DNA from: Yersinia kristensenii
GTDB lineage: Bacteria; Pseudomonadota; Gammaproteobacteria; Enterobacterales; Enterobacteriaceae
Assembly (NCBI RefSeq): GCF_900460525.1
Contig: NZ_UHIY01000001.1
Coordinates: forward strand, 3,038,001-3,102,000
DNA length: 64,000 nt
Reading direction: 5' to 3'
Shown: piece by piece, positions 29,559 through 40,461 of the stretch
How the letters are laid out: every line of letters begins with the position of its first letter
Position numbering within the stretch: the first letter of the stretch is position 1
Translations under genes and position numbers: made by a program
Notes under the pieces: generated by a model
Told to the model about the DNA's origin: nothing
The model's input: the letters and a program-made list of their open reading frames with translations, nothing else
Databases searched by the model: none

Positions 29559-31235
29559 TTAATGTGTCTTCGGAATAAAGACGGTAAATAAGGTGCCGCG
29601 TGGCGGATTCTCTTCTATCGTAATGGTGCCGCCACTTTGCTGCACATAGGTGGCGACCAGATACAGGCCGATGCCGTGTTCATCTGAATTTTTAGAACTG
29701 GCACCCCGTTCAAACAGGCTATCTTGCAATTGTGGGTCGATACCGCAGCCGTGATCGGCGACTTCTAAAATCACATCATCACCTTCATCGGACAGATAAA
29801 TTTCAACTTGCTTATCACCTTCAGGGTTTTTTAGGCTGGCCTCAAACGCATTATCCAGCAGATTCCCCACGATGGCAGCCAGTTCATTTTCGCCGATAGT
29901 GGTGGGTAAATGACTTAACTGGCAGCCGGGGACAAAGTTCAAATTCAGCCCTAACTCCTTGGCCCGGTGGTATTTACCAAATAATAACGCAGCAATTTGC
30001 CGGTTATTAAATGCGGTGCGCAACATATCAATCAGTGCTTGATGAGAAGAGGATTCGGTTTTGACCATTTCCAGTGCCCGATCAAACTCTTTCATCTGCA
30101 ACAGCCCACTCATGGTCGACATCCAATTGAGATGCTCATGGCGCACCGTGCGCAGATTTTCGACATATTGCTTAATCTGGCTGAGTTGGGCACTGAGAGT
30201 ATGAATATCATCCTGACTACGAAAACTCACCACCCAGCCTTGAAATACGCCCTCTTCCGACCAGATACCCGCCCGGTTGGCAATGGCGTTTAAGCCATTT
30301 AAGGTACACAGCTCATCCTGGCGGTTATCGCCACTTTGATCGAGGAAGAAGTGGTCAGGAGAGACCACCTCACTGACTTTTCGGCCAATCAATTGCTGTG
30401 GCGTGGCGGAGATGTGCAGCATTTTACGCGCATTTTGATTGATTGCAGTGATCCTTCCCTCAGGATCAACCGCTAATAGCCCTTCAAATACGGCCCCGAA
30501 CAAAGCTTCTTGCTGGCGCAATACGCGTGCGATCTCTTTCGGTTCCATCCCCATCATCTGGCGGCGGATATGATGGGCAAACAGCCATGACAGCAGTAGC
30601 AATACACCCAGCACGAGGATAAAAGAGTGGGTGAGTGGCAGCAGATAAATCAGCCGCCAGTGGTCTATTTTGCTGATCAGATAACCCAGAGAAACCACGC
30701 CAATGATCTTCCCCTGTTCATCGCGGATGGGGGTTTTAGCCCGCATGGCTTCGCCGATAGAGCCTTTACCAAAAATAATGTAGCTCTCGCCCCTTTCCAG
30801 TGCGCCGGGTTTGGTCCATTGCATCGGGTAGCCAATCATCTCAGGATTGGGGTGATACAGGCGAATTGACTGAGTATCCCCAATGACGAGGTAATCAAGG
30901 TCTGATGTATTTCCAAGTCGCCCGACAATGTGGGCCAATTGCGCTTTATCGCGATGTTTAACGGCATTCACTACCGAATCCATTGAGGCAATTATTTTGG
31001 CCTGATTCATTGCGGTTTTACTGACTTGATCCAGCAAGTATTGCTCAAAGTTATGGCTGAGAAAGCGATCCAGCGCCCCGACTAACAGAATAGAGACGGT
31101 TAATAGCAGAAGAAATATGCGCAGTGGGAAAGCCATATTTTGCAACCGGCTCCATATCCGGCTGCGCCATTTTAATTTGCCTGATGTAAAGCGATCGGCA
31201 GAGGGGGTCGACACATTACTCACCTTAATTAACAT
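29559..31235 (-). CDS. dpiB: DpiB/CitA-family citrate sensor histidine kinase
   Basis: The protein has 558 residues. A transmembrane segment near 37-57 is followed by a periplasmic PDC/PAS domain with the citrate-binding R-x-Y-H-P pattern (SIRLYHP) and GKGSIGEAMRAKTPI. A second membrane helix lies near 205-225. Then come a cytoplasmic PAS domain and a kinase core with the HEHLNWM phosphoacceptor box and GIGLYLVAT in the ATPase. It senses external citrate. The start is less certain, because an internal ATG at codon 34 also precedes the first helix. Confidence 0.92.
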   Translation of the reverse strand: MLIKVSNVSTPSADRFTSGKLKWRSRIWSRLQNMAFPLRIFLLLLTVSILLVGALDRFLSHNFEQYLLDQVSKTAMNQAKIIASMDSVVNAVKHRDKAQLAHIVGRLGNTSDLDYLVIGDTQSIRLYHPNPEMIGYPMQWTKPGALERGESYIIFGKGSIGEAMRAKTPIRDEQGKIIGVVSLGYLISKIDHWRLIYLLPLTHSFILVLGVLLLLSWLFAHHIRRQMMGMEPKEIARVLRQQEALFGAVFEGLLAVDPEGRITAINQNARKMLHISATPQQLIGRKVSEVVSPDHFFLDQSGDNRQDELCTLNGLNAIANRAGIWSEEGVFQGWVVSFRSQDDIHTLSAQLSQIKQYVENLRTVRHEHLNWMSTMSGLLQMKEFDRALEMVKTESSSHQALIDMLRTAFNNRQIAALLFGKYHRAKELGLNLNFVPGCQLSHLPTTIGENELAAIVGNLLDNAFEASLKNPEGDKQVEIYLSDEGDDVILEVADHGCGIDPQLQDSLFERGASSKNSDEHGIGLYLVATYVQQSGGTITIEENPPRGTLFTVFIPKTH

Positions 31236-31571
31236 ATGGGCTATTACATTGGCATTAACATAAGTTAATTTAAGAAATAATTAAATAGCTAAGAGAAATA
31301 AAAATAGTTATTAATAATTAAGAAAATTAAAACCATTAAATAACTTATATTTACTCTCTTATATGTGAAATAGGTCAATTAACCACGCTGTTTTTATGTT
31401 TAGCATGTGCTCACGAATTAATTAAAATTAAAAATAAACCCAAGTAAAATTATTTTATCTTGTTGTTTTTGTGTGAATTTTTTATTTAAAATTTAATTTT
31501 TATTTATTTTATTGCAAATGAATAAACTTGTTTTTTATTTGTTATGTAAACGTTATGGTAGAGAGTGAATT
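31236..31571. promoter_or_regulatory. divergent dpiB-citC promoter region
   Basis: This 336-bp intergenic segment is extremely A+T-rich, with repeated TTAATTAA-like stretches. DpiA/CitB regulators bind A+T-rich DNA, so binding here is likely. Half-sites such as TATGTGAAATA suggest CRP control but are not decisive. No open frame is supported. Confidence 0.55.
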
Positions 31572-32636
31572 ATGGATACGGTATTTAGTCGAGTTAATCG
31601 TTCAGACCATCAGCAGATTGCAGAAATAACACGCTTCTTACGTGCGAATGATCTGAATATAGACACCACCGTTGAGGTGTTTATTACCGTAAGCCGTAAT
31701 GAAAAGCTGGTGGCCTGTGGTGGTATTGCCGGCAATATTATCAAATGTGTGGCCATCAGCGAGCAGGTGAGGGGCGAAGGGTTGGCGCTGACACTGGCAA
31801 CAGAGCTGGTAAATCTGGCCTATGAGCGCCATCACAGCCATTTGTTTATTTATACCAAAACTAAAAACGAGAGCTTATTTAAAGCTTGTGGTTTTTATCC
31901 TATTGCCAGTGTCCCCGGTATTGTGGTGCTGATGGAGAATAGCGACTGCCGTTTGTCGCGCTACGCTAAACAATTAAGTCAATTACGCCAGCCAGGGCAG
32001 AAAATCGGCAGCATCGTCATGAATGCCAACCCCTTTACTCGTGGGCATCAATATTTGGTGCGACAGGCTGCCGCTCAGTGTGATTGGCTACATCTGTTTT
32101 TGGTGAAAGAAGATAATTCGCGTTTTCCGTATGAAGACCGGCTGCAATTAGTGCTCGAAGGCACACAAGATATTGCCAATCTTACTGTACACCCCGGCTC
32201 GGAATATATGATTTCCCGCGCGACTTTTCCTTGTTATTTCATTAAAGACCAAGGTGTCGCGGATGACTGTTATACCGAAATCGATCTGAAAATATTCCGC
32301 CAATACCTGGCCCCGGCACTGGGTGTTACTCACCGCTTTGTCGGTACGGAACCGTTTTGTACTGTCACCGCCAAATATAACCACGACATGGGCTTGTGGC
32401 TGGAAACGCCATCATTGCCATTCCCCCCGATTTCGCTGGTGGAAATTGAGCGCCTTAAATATCACAACACCGCTATTTCCGCCTCATGGGTGCGCAAATT
32501 ACTGGCACAGGGAGACGGCGAAACTATTCGCAAATTAGTCCCCACCGCCACCTGCCATTACTTACAACGTTTGCTGGCTCAGCGCGCGAAAAAGGCAACT
32601 AGCCCAGAGAAAAGTGCCACGTTAGTAAAGAGTTAA
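31572..32636 (+). CDS. citC: [citrate (pro-3S)-lyase] ligase CitC
   Basis: The protein has 354 residues. An N-terminal GNAT-like domain (about 1-130) is followed by a nucleotidyltransferase-like domain with the MNANPFTRGHQYLV motif. It acetylates the thiol of the citrate lyase carrier subunit, using ATP and acetate, to activate the enzyme. It is the first gene of citCDEFXGT. Confidence 0.95.
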   Translation: MDTVFSRVNRSDHQQIAEITRFLRANDLNIDTTVEVFITVSRNEKLVACGGIAGNIIKCVAISEQVRGEGLALTLATELVNLAYERHHSHLFIYTKTKNESLFKACGFYPIASVPGIVVLMENSDCRLSRYAKQLSQLRQPGQKIGSIVMNANPFTRGHQYLVRQAAAQCDWLHLFLVKEDNSRFPYEDRLQLVLEGTQDIANLTVHPGSEYMISRATFPCYFIKDQGVADDCYTEIDLKIFRQYLAPALGVTHRFVGTEPFCTVTAKYNHDMGLWLETPSLPFPPISLVEIERLKYHNTAISASWVRKLLAQGDGETIRKLVPTATCHYLQRLLAQRAKKATSPEKSATLVKS

Positions 32637-32693
32637 GCCCCGCTTTAACGGATTAACGATAGCTGATTATAAAGCAGCCGATTAAAGCAGGGC
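32637..32693. repeat. citC-citD intercistronic stem-loop
   Basis: GCCCCGCTTTAA just after the citC stop pairs with TTAAAGCAGGGC (11 of 12 positions) across a 33-base loop. It lacks a T-run, so it is more likely an mRNA processing or stability element separating the ligase message from the lyase subunit messages. Confidence 0.55.
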
Positions 32694-32759
32694 ACAAAGA
32701 TAGGGACTGGCAGATAAGTCAGATACCACGAATTTGAAGACAAGTTAATCAGGTGAAAC

Positions 32760-33053
32760 ATGAAAATTATGAGAGAGGCCGTCGCCGGAACATTGGAGTC
32801 GAGCGACGTTATGGTGCGCATCGCGCCATTAACCCCCCCCGAAATAGATCTGCAAATACATAGCAGTGTAGACAAACAGTTCGGTGACGCCATTCGCTAC
32901 AGCGTATTGGCGTTGCTGGAACAGTATCGGGTGACCGGGGTGCAACTGATTATTGATGACAAAGGCGCACTGGATTGCGTTTTGCAGGCACGGCTGGAAA
33001 CCGCATTGCTGAGAGCCTGCGATGAAAAAATTCTGCCATGGAGAGCGCATTGA
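32760..33053 (+). CDS. citD: citrate lyase acyl carrier (gamma) subunit CitD
   Basis: The 97-residue size is typical. Ser14 in the TLESSD motif is the position that carries the 2'-(5''-phosphoribosyl)-3'-dephospho-CoA prosthetic group in the family. It shuttles acetyl and citryl groups between CitF and CitE. Its TGA overlaps the citE ATG by one base (TGATG). Confidence 0.95.
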   Translation: MKIMREAVAGTLESSDVMVRIAPLTPPEIDLQIHSSVDKQFGDAIRYSVLALLEQYRVTGVQLIIDDKGALDCVLQARLETALLRACDEKILPWRAH

Positions 33054-33946
33054 TGAAACCTGAAATGAGAAACAGAATGCGCCGCAGCATGTTATTTGTG
33101 CCCGGTGCCAATGCCGCCATGGTCAGTAATGCCTTTATTTATCAGGCAGATGCACTGATGTTTGACCTCGAAGACTCGGTTATTCTGCGCGAAAAAGATG
33201 CCGCTCGTCGTTTGGTCTATCACGCCTTGCAACATCCGCTTTATCAAGATGTAGAAACCATTGTGCGGGTCAATGCATTGGACTCAGCTTATGGCCTGGC
33301 TGATTTAGACGCCGTGGTGCGCGGGGGCGCGGATATTGTGCGCTTGCCGAAAACTGATAATGCAAAAGATGTCGAAGATATGGCGCGCGAAATCAGCCGT
33401 ATTGAGTCGGAATGTGGCCGCGAAGTGGGCAGCACCGGCCTATTGGCGGCGATTGAATCGGCGCAGGGTATCACTCAGGCGCTGGCTATTGCACAGGCGT
33501 CACCGCGCTTAATGGGCATTGCGCTGGGGGCTGAGGATTATGTCCGCAACTTGCGCACCGAGCGCTCTCCCGAAGGTATTGAGCTGCTGTTTGCCCGCTG
33601 TTCAATTTTGCAGGCCGCCCGTGCCGTCGGGATTCAGGCTTTTGACACCGTGTATTCCGATGCCAATAACGAAGCTGGTTTCTTGCAGGAAGCGGCGCTT
33701 ATCAAACAATTGGGTTTTGATGGCAAGTCATTGATAAACCCCCGCCAAATCGAGCTATTGCACAACCTTTATGCCCCAACCGAGAAAGAAGTCCGCCATG
33801 CGCAGGCGGTGGTCGATGCCGCGGCTGCGGCCGAAGCGGAAGGGCGCGGTGTAGTTTCTCTGAACGGCAAGATGGTGGACAGCCCGGTGATTGAACGGGC
33901 GCGGTTGGTTTTGCAACGTGCGGTCAGCGGCCTGCGTGAGGAATAA
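33053..33946 (+). CDS. citE: citrate lyase beta subunit (citryl-ACP lyase) CitE
   Basis: About 297 residues of the HpcH/HpaI aldolase family, with RRSMLFVPG near the start, DLEDSV metal-site residues and GAEDYV. It cleaves citryl-ACP to oxaloacetate and acetyl-ACP. I chose the ATG at 33053 because it overlaps the citD stop; an ATG five codons earlier is possible. Confidence 0.95.
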   Translation: MKPEMRNRMRRSMLFVPGANAAMVSNAFIYQADALMFDLEDSVILREKDAARRLVYHALQHPLYQDVETIVRVNALDSAYGLADLDAVVRGGADIVRLPKTDNAKDVEDMAREISRIESECGREVGSTGLLAAIESAQGITQALAIAQASPRLMGIALGAEDYVRNLRTERSPEGIELLFARCSILQAARAVGIQAFDTVYSDANNEAGFLQEAALIKQLGFDGKSLINPRQIELLHNLYAPTEKEVRHAQAVVDAAAAAEAEGRGVVSLNGKMVDSPVIERARLVLQRAVSGLREE

Positions 33947-33949
33947 CAA

Positions 33950-35467
33950 ATGAATAGGCAACAACGAGTTGAAAGCTTAAGTCACTGCCAGGATAACAGC
34001 CCGACATATCACTTGTATCAAAACACCTCTAAAGCGAATTTACAGGCGCAGAAACCGCGCAATGTCAAGATGTGTGATTCATTGGAAAATGTCATCCGCC
34101 GCAGCGGGTTGCAAGACGGCATGACCATTTCTTTCCACCATGCTTTCCGCGCGGGTGATTTGACCTTAAATCTGGTGATGAATGCCATTGCCGGCATGGG
34201 GTTCAAAAACTTGCGTTTGGCTTCCAGTTCCCTGAGTGAGTGCCATTCGCCGCTGGTTGAGCATATCCGTAATGGTGTGGTCAGCGAAATCTATACCTCG
34301 GGCCTGCGCGGGCCACTGGCGGAGGAGATATCCCGTGGGTTATTAGCTAAACCGGTGCAAGTTCACTCCCACGGTGGCCGCGTGAGTTTGATTGAGTCCG
34401 GCGAGCTGAGCATTGATGTCGCCTTTATTGGGGTACCGGCCTGTGATGAATTCGGTAATACCAATGGTTTCAGTGGCAATGCCTGTTGTGGCTCCTTGGG
34501 TTACGCCCGTGTTGATGCCGAATATGCTGATTGTGTGGTGCTGCTGACCGAAGCGCTGGTGGCCTATCCGCATCATCCGGCCAGCATTACCCAGGATCAA
34601 GTGGATTTAATTGTTCAGGTTGAGCAAGTGGGAGATGCCGACAAAATTGGTGCTGATAGCACCCGAATGACCTCTAATCCCCGCGAATTACTGATTGCTC
34701 GCCGTGCCGCCGAGGTGATTGCTGGCTCGGGCTATTTTGTCGAAGGTTTCTCTTTGCAGACCGGTACCGGCGGGGCATCACTGGCGGTCACTCGCTTCCT
34801 TGAGGACAAAATGCTACGCCGCAATATCACTGCCGGCTTTGCACTCGGTGGCATCACCTCAACCATGGTGGATTTGCACGAAAAAGGGCTGATTACCAAA
34901 CTGCTGGATGTGCAAAGTTTTGATAAACAAGCGGCTTCTTCGTTGGCGCGTAACCCGCGTCATATCGAAATCAGTGCTAACCAATATGCGAATTTCAGCT
35001 CGAAAGGCGCGTCAGTCGATCGGCTGGATGTGGTGGTGCTCAGTGCGCTGGAAATTGACACCGGTTTTAACGTCAATGTGCTGACCGGTTCCGATGGTGT
35101 GTTGCGTGGGGCATCTGGTGGCCATTGTGATACGGCGGTGGCTGCCCGGCTGTCAATCATTGTCGCGCCATTGGTGCGCGGGCGTATTCCTACTTTGGTC
35201 AAGGCAGTGACCACCTGCGTAACGCCAGGCTCCAGTGTGGACATTTTAGTGACCGATCACGGTATTGCGGTGAATCCGGCACGACCAGAACTGGCGGAAC
35301 GTTTGCAGCAAGCGGGGTTACCGGTAGTGGCCATCGACTGGCTCTATCAGCGCGCGCTGATTTTGACCGGCGAACCGCAACCGATCAAATTCACTGACCG
35401 GGTGGTAGCGGTGGTGCGCTATCGCGACGGTTCGGTGATTGATGTTGTTCATCAGATACAGGAGTAG
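33950..35467 (+). CDS. citF: citrate lyase alpha subunit (citrate:acetyl-ACP transferase) CitF
   Basis: The protein has 505 residues. It is recognised by the citrate lyase alpha pattern: DGMTISFHHAFRAGD early, VHSHGGRVSLIESGE, and GGASLAVTRFLED later. It transfers ACP from acetate to citrate. It lies three bases after citE and three bases before citX. Confidence 0.95.
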   Translation: MNRQQRVESLSHCQDNSPTYHLYQNTSKANLQAQKPRNVKMCDSLENVIRRSGLQDGMTISFHHAFRAGDLTLNLVMNAIAGMGFKNLRLASSSLSECHSPLVEHIRNGVVSEIYTSGLRGPLAEEISRGLLAKPVQVHSHGGRVSLIESGELSIDVAFIGVPACDEFGNTNGFSGNACCGSLGYARVDAEYADCVVLLTEALVAYPHHPASITQDQVDLIVQVEQVGDADKIGADSTRMTSNPRELLIARRAAEVIAGSGYFVEGFSLQTGTGGASLAVTRFLEDKMLRRNITAGFALGGITSTMVDLHEKGLITKLLDVQSFDKQAASSLARNPRHIEISANQYANFSSKGASVDRLDVVVLSALEIDTGFNVNVLTGSDGVLRGASGGHCDTAVAARLSIIVAPLVRGRIPTLVKAVTTCVTPGSSVDILVTDHGIAVNPARPELAERLQQAGLPVVAIDWLYQRALILTGEPQPIKFTDRVVAVVRYRDGSVIDVVHQIQE

Positions 35468-35470
35468 ACG

Positions 35471-36019
35471 ATGAATACACTTTCTCCCGCTTTAGCGGCT
35501 AACCGGCCCATTAGTTTACCTGAATTGCTGACCAGTCGTGAGTCCCGCCAGAGCCGACAACAAGCCTGGCAGACCCGCTACCCCGTCACATTAATTTCAC
35601 TGACATTGGTGGCACCGGGAGCGGTCAAAGATAACCCATTGACGCGAAAGCTATTTTCACTAGCGTGGCAGGCGATCACGGCACTCGGCCAACAACAATG
35701 TTGGCCGATATTGCAGCAAGAGGTTTTCCCCCTGCCGACCGGTTGTGAGGGCTTGATCGCGGTTGATTTACCCGCCGAGCAAGTCAAAGACGCCGCGCTA
35801 TTACTCGAGTTAAAGCATCCGCAGGGCCGGTTATGGGATATCGATGTGCTGGATGTTTCGGGGCGAATTTTGTCGCGCCGTGATGTGGGCTTAGCTCCAC
35901 GCCGCTGCTTGCTATGCCATCGCCCAGCCAATGTTTGCGCCCGAGCGCAGACACATACGCTTGACGAATTATTGGCCCAGATGGAGTTGATGCTCAATGC
36001 CACAACTGCAACGCACTGA
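35471..36019 (+). CDS. citX: holo-citrate lyase synthase CitX
   Basis: The protein has 182 residues and ends with the family's R-R-C-L-L-C ... C-A-R-A-Q-T-H block. It attaches the phosphoribosyl-dephospho-CoA group to apo-CitD. Its end overlaps the citG start by 23 bases, so citX and citG are tightly coupled though not fused as in some species. Confidence 0.93.
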   Translation: MNTLSPALAANRPISLPELLTSRESRQSRQQAWQTRYPVTLISLTLVAPGAVKDNPLTRKLFSLAWQAITALGQQQCWPILQQEVFPLPTGCEGLIAVDLPAEQVKDAALLLELKHPQGRLWDIDVLDVSGRILSRRDVGLAPRRCLLCHRPANVCARAQTHTLDELLAQMELMLNATTATH

Positions 36020-36992
36020 CAACATGGCGGTTTCGTCGCCGGTTGTTTGGGCTGACGGTGACTTTAGCGAAAAGTATGGCGCTTTGGCTTATCAGGCGAT
36101 GTTAGCTGAAGTCAATCTGACACCTAAGCCCGGTTTAGTCGATCGTGTTAATTGTGGTGCCCATCAGGACATGACGCTGCAAGATTTTTATCACAGCGCT
36201 GATGCTATTGCGCCGTGGCTACCGCGTTTTATTGAGCACGGCATCCGCCACAGCCACTTGCACGGGCAGACGGCCCTGACCAACCTGCGGCCCTTAGGGT
36301 TGGCGTGTGAAAACAGCATGTTTTTAGCCACCGGAGGGGTCAATACCCATAAAGGCAGCGTTTTCTCTCTGGGGCTCATTTGCTGTGCGCTGGGGCGGTT
36401 GAAAGCGCGTGCGGCCCTGATAAGTGCGGAAACGCTATGTCAGGAGGTCGCCAGCTTATGCTGTGGGCTGACTGAGCGCGAACTGCGCCAATCAAATCCA
36501 CAACAAACCGCCGGGCAGCGCCTGTTTTATCAACAGGGTTTGACGGGTGCGCGTGGTGAAGCGGAATCCGGCTTTGCAACCGTATTAACCCATGCTTTAC
36601 CCGCGTACCGGCGCTTACTTGCGGACGGGGCGCAACCTGACCATGCCTTATTGCACACCTTGCTGATTTTGATGTCCGTTAATCGCGATACCAATGTGGT
36701 CTCTCGTGGCGGTATGGCGGGGCTGCAATGGCTGCAACAACAGGCGGAAGAGCTACTGGCCTCACTCTCAGCGGCAGGAGTGGGCGACCCGGTTAGCCAA
36801 TTGAGGCTGCGAACGTTTGACGCCCAATGTATCGCCCGCAACCTTAGCCCTGGCGGCAGTGCTGACCTGCTGATCCTGACCTGGTTTCTGGCGCAATTCC
36901 CCCATCATCTCCCTCACAAAAATAATAACGTTGTTATTGAACCACTCACCGCTATTGGATCAGTAACCGCTACAGGAGTCTCTCTATGTTGA
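35997..36992 (+). CDS. citG: triphosphoribosyl-dephospho-CoA synthase CitG
   Basis: The protein has 331 residues with the family blocks [25 protein letters not shown] and [11 protein letters not shown]. It makes the prosthetic-group precursor from ATP and dephospho-CoA. I kept the ATG at 35997 because GGAG lies ten bases upstream; an ATG at 36024 just after the citX stop is the alternative. It overlaps citT by seven bases. Confidence 0.93.
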   Translation: MPQLQRTDNMAVSSPVVWADGDFSEKYGALAYQAMLAEVNLTPKPGLVDRVNCGAHQDMTLQDFYHSADAIAPWLPRFIEHGIRHSHLHGQTALTNLRPLGLACENSMFLATGGVNTHKGSVFSLGLICCALGRLKARAALISAETLCQEVASLCCGLTERELRQSNPQQTAGQRLFYQQGLTGARGEAESGFATVLTHALPAYRRLLADGAQPDHALLHTLLILMSVNRDTNVVSRGGMAGLQWLQQQAEELLASLSAAGVGDPVSQLRLRTFDAQCIARNLSPGGSADLLILTWFLAQFPHHLPHKNNNVVIEPLTAIGSVTATGVSLC

Positions 36993-38449
36993 AGTCGCAA
37001 GAGAAATTATGGAAAGCGCTCGCGCCTTTTGTGGTGTTAGCCGTTCTGCTGTTGATACCTACCCCAGAAGGTATGCCACCTCAAGCCTGGCGCTATTTTG
37101 CGATTTTTGTCGCCATGATTGTCGGGATGATTTTAGAGCCGATTCCGGCCACCGCCATCAGCTTTATTGCGGTGACCATTTGCGTGCTGAGTGCTGACTG
37201 GGTGCTATTTAGTCCCGCTGAAGTGGCGGATGCCAGCTTTAATGGCGGTAAAGAATCATTGAAGTGGGGGCTGGCAGGGTTCTCCAGTACCACCGTCTGG
37301 TTGGTATTCGGGGCATTTATCTTTGCACTGGGCTATGAAGCCACCGGGTTGGGGCGGCGGATTGCCTTGTTCATGGTGAAGTTCATGGGCAAGCGCACAC
37401 TGACACTAGGTTATGCCATTGTTATCATTGATATTCTATTAGCACCTTTTACCCCTTCGAATACGGCCCGAACCGGCGGTACGGTGTTCCCGGTGGTGAA
37501 AAACTTGCCGCCATTGTTTGACTCCTATCCGCATGACCCTTCGTCACGGCGGATCGGCGGCTATCTGATGTGGATGATGGTCATTGGTACCAGCATCAGC
37601 TCCTCCATGTTTGTCACTGGCGCAGCACCTAATGTGCTGGGTATTGAGTTTGTGAATAAAATTGCCGGTGTTCATATCGGCTGGATGCAGTGGTTCCTGG
37701 CATTCCTGCCCGTCGGGTTAATTTTACTGATCGTCGCACCGTGGCTCTCTTACGTGCTGTATAAGCCCGGCGTGACCAAAAGTGATGAAGTGGCGGCTTG
37801 GGCACAAACAGCGCTAAGTGAAATGGGGGCGCTGACCCGCAAAGAGATGACTCTGATTGGTTTGGTGCTGTTGAGTCTGTGTTTGTGGGTATTTGGCGGT
37901 AAATTTATTGATGCCACCGCCGTGGGTCTGCTGGCGGTATCTTTGATGCTGGCACTGCATGTGGTGTCGTGGAAGGACATCACCAAATACTCCAGCGCCT
38001 GGAATACCTTGGTCAATCTGGCGACATTGGTGGTGATGGCCAACGGCCTGACCCGCTCCGGCTTTATTGATTGGTTCGCCAACACCATGAGCACCCATCT
38101 TGATGGCTTCTCACCGAATATGACGGTAGTGGCATTGGTGCTGGTGTTCTATTTCTCTCATTACCTGTTCGCGAGTTTGTCTGCTCATACCGCCACCATG
38201 TTGCCGGTGATTCTGGCTGTTGGTAAAGGGTTGAGTGGGGTACCCATGGAGCATTTATCCATGCTGCTGGTGTTGTCTATCGGGATCATGGGGGTTCTGA
38301 CCCCGTATGCTACTGGCCCTGGAGTCATTATCTACGGCTGCGGCTATGTGAAATCCAAAGATTACTGGCGACTGGGCGGGATCATGGGGGTGTTCTACAT
38401 TACCATGTTGCTGCTGGTGGGCTGGCCAATTATGAGCTTATGGTATTGA
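36986..38449 (+). CDS. citT: citrate:succinate antiporter CitT (DASS family)
   Basis: The protein has 487 residues with about twelve membrane segments and the DASS signatures ([19 protein letters not shown] and [17 protein letters not shown]). It imports citrate in exchange for succinate, the end product of citrate fermentation, and completes the pathway encoded upstream. GGAG precedes the start. Confidence 0.94.
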   Translation: MLKSQEKLWKALAPFVVLAVLLLIPTPEGMPPQAWRYFAIFVAMIVGMILEPIPATAISFIAVTICVLSADWVLFSPAEVADASFNGGKESLKWGLAGFSSTTVWLVFGAFIFALGYEATGLGRRIALFMVKFMGKRTLTLGYAIVIIDILLAPFTPSNTARTGGTVFPVVKNLPPLFDSYPHDPSSRRIGGYLMWMMVIGTSISSSMFVTGAAPNVLGIEFVNKIAGVHIGWMQWFLAFLPVGLILLIVAPWLSYVLYKPGVTKSDEVAAWAQTALSEMGALTRKEMTLIGLVLLSLCLWVFGGKFIDATAVGLLAVSLMLALHVVSWKDITKYSSAWNTLVNLATLVVMANGLTRSGFIDWFANTMSTHLDGFSPNMTVVALVLVFYFSHYLFASLSAHTATMLPVILAVGKGLSGVPMEHLSMLLVLSIGIMGVLTPYATGPGVIIYGCGYVKSKDYWRLGGIMGVFYITMLLLVGWPIMSLWY

Positions 38450-38467
38450 TTTAGAAGTATTTCTGTA

Positions 38468-38492
38468 TGTCGGGCCAGTCAGCGGCCCGACA
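38468..38492. terminator. bidirectional terminator between citT and dctM
   Basis: A perfect nine-base-pair stem TGTCGGGCC / GGCCCGACA with a seven-base loop lies between two convergent operons. It is followed by TATTTAT on the plus strand. Confidence 0.75.
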
Positions 38493-38520
38493 TATTTATG
38501 ATAGATAGCGAGTTGATGTG

Positions 38521-39813
38521 TTAGCCGGTGTAAACACCAAAGACTCTTGGCAACCACAGCGATATTGCCGGAATATAAGTCACTAGCATCAGCACCAACA
38601 GCAGTGCGCCATAGAACGGCAACATCGCTTTTACCACCTGCTCAATTTTCTGTTTACTCACTGCACTGGCAACAAACAGCACCGACCCCACCGGCGGTGT
38701 AATCAGGCCAATTCCCAAATTTATCAGCATGATCATCCCGAAGTGCACCGGGTCAATGCCCAATGAATTGGTCACCGGCATCAGCACGGGCGTCAGTATC
38801 AAAATCAGCGGGGCCATGTCCATCAAAGTGCCAATCAACAGCAACATGATATTGATACACATTAAAATGACGTATTTATTATCTGAAACCGAGGTAAAGA
38901 ACTCAGTGATACGTTCGGGTAATTGCATATAGGTCATGATAGCGCCAAAGCTGGCGGCAAAGCCTATCAAAATCATCACGATAGTGACGGTTTTTACTGT
39001 GCGATACATCAGCTTGGGTAACTCTGACCATTTGTAATCACGATAGATAAACATGGTGACGAAAAACGACCACAAACAGGCAATAGCGGCGGATTCAGTG
39101 GCAGTAAACACGCCAGAAAGAATCCCGCCCATGATGATGACCACCGTCATCAGCCCCCATAATGTATCGACAAAAATTTTAAGCGCCTGACGGAACGGCA
39201 CCCGCTCACCTTTGGGGTAACCCCGCTTATAAGCAAAGCCGACACACATCAACATTAGGGTGAAACTGAGCAGCAGGCCCGGCAAGATCCCAGCAATAAA
39301 CAGTGCCGCAATAGAGACAGTACCGCCGGTGGCTAATGAATAAATCACTGAATTATGGCTAGGCGGTGTCAATATTGCCTGAACCGAACCACTGGCGGTA
39401 ACCGCTGCCGCAAAGTCTCGTGGGTAACCTTTTTTGTCCATTTCCGGGATCATCACCGAGCCAATAGAGGCGGTATCCGCCACGGACGACCCTGAAATAG
39501 CACCGAAAAAAGTCGAGGCGACGATATTCACCAGCGACAGGCCGCCACGAATAAACCCGACGAAAATATAGGCGAAACTCACCAGTCGCCGCGCAATTCC
39601 TCCCTCAGCCATAATGGCACCGGCCAGAATAAAGAAGGGAATAGCCAATAATGAGAATTTGTTTACGCCGCTGGTTATTTGAATCATTACCGCCTCCAGC
39701 GGTAAATCAATCCAAAATGCGCCAGCAATCGCACTCAAACCGACGGCATAAGCCACCGGCACGCCAATAGCCAACAAAATTGCCAGGGTAAAAACTAAAA
39801 TAAATGCGTCCAT
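38521..39813 (-). CDS. dctM: TRAP transporter large permease DctM
   Basis: The protein has 430 residues with about twelve membrane helices and the DctM pattern (IPFFILAGAIMAEGG, GSSVADTASIGSVMIPEM and GMIMLINLGIGLITPPVG). It is the Na+-coupled translocating subunit that imports the ligand delivered by DctP. The substrate is probably a carboxylate, but sequence does not settle which one. Confidence 0.93.
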   Translation of the reverse strand: MDAFILVFTLAILLAIGVPVAYAVGLSAIAGAFWIDLPLEAVMIQITSGVNKFSLLAIPFFILAGAIMAEGGIARRLVSFAYIFVGFIRGGLSLVNIVASTFFGAISGSSVADTASIGSVMIPEMDKKGYPRDFAAAVTASGSVQAILTPPSHNSVIYSLATGGTVSIAALFIAGILPGLLLSFTLMLMCVGFAYKRGYPKGERVPFRQALKIFVDTLWGLMTVVIIMGGILSGVFTATESAAIACLWSFFVTMFIYRDYKWSELPKLMYRTVKTVTIVMILIGFAASFGAIMTYMQLPERITEFFTSVSDNKYVILMCINIMLLLIGTLMDMAPLILILTPVLMPVTNSLGIDPVHFGMIMLINLGIGLITPPVGSVLFVASAVSKQKIEQVVKAMLPFYGALLLVLMLVTYIPAISLWLPRVFGVYTG

Positions 39814-39831
39814 AAGGCAAAGTTCCCCAAA

Positions 39832-40338
39832 TTATGAATTGCCAATCATGACTATCGGGCGGTGGGTCTGCGAGCCGAAGAACAAGCGCTCGATAATAAA
39901 CAACAGGGTAATTGTGGAACCTATCGGCAGAGGAATATAAGTTTGTCCGGCAGTCAGTAATGGGAACTCCGCCACTGGCTGTGACCACAGTTCGCTACAC
40001 AGAATAAAGCTGTAAACCAGAATAAACAGGCTGATTAATATCATTAGCAAATCCACTAATATTAGGCAGACTTTTTTACCCGTTTCAGAGAGCCGGTCGG
40101 TGACCATACTGACGGCAATATGCGAACCCGAACGATAACTGGCCGCAGCACCCACAAAGGTAAATGTCACCATGCATAAAATAGCCACGGGTTCGGGCCA
40201 GGATAAACCATCGTTTAGGACATAACGGGTGAATATCCCAACAGGAATAACTGCAACCATAATAATTAATGCAATACCCGCCACCCAGATTGACAGGCGA
40301 TATAAAGCATCCATCGTTGATAGATAAGAGCGAGCCAT
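39832..40338 (-). CDS. dctQ: TRAP transporter small permease DctQ
   Basis: The protein has 168 residues and four membrane helices, with the small-subunit pattern RYVLNDGLSWPEPVA and a conserved FVGAAASYRSGSHIAV loop. It partners with DctM, 18 bp away. Confidence 0.9.
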   Translation of the reverse strand: MARSYLSTMDALYRLSIWVAGIALIIMVAVIPVGIFTRYVLNDGLSWPEPVAILCMVTFTFVGAAASYRSGSHIAVSMVTDRLSETGKKVCLILVDLLMILISLFILVYSFILCSELWSQPVAEFPLLTAGQTYIPLPIGSTITLLFIIERLFFGSQTHRPIVMIGNS

Positions 40339-40364
40339 AGTGGAGACCTCAGATTACCCTTCGA

Positions 40365-40409
40365 CCTTGGTGTTGCCGCGGTGTTAGTCGCCTTGCGGCA
40401 ACACCAAGG
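40365..40409. repeat. perfect 15-bp inverted repeat between dctP and dctQ
   Basis: CCTTGGTGTTGCCGC and its exact reverse complement are separated by 15 bases. The sequence resembles the afuA-afuB hairpin. No T-run follows on the minus strand, so it fits an mRNA-stabilising or attenuating element better than a full terminator. Confidence 0.75.
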
Positions 40410-40461
40410 ATTTTGGGTATATATCGATGGCATTAAAAAATTAACACCGCCAAAATGAATG

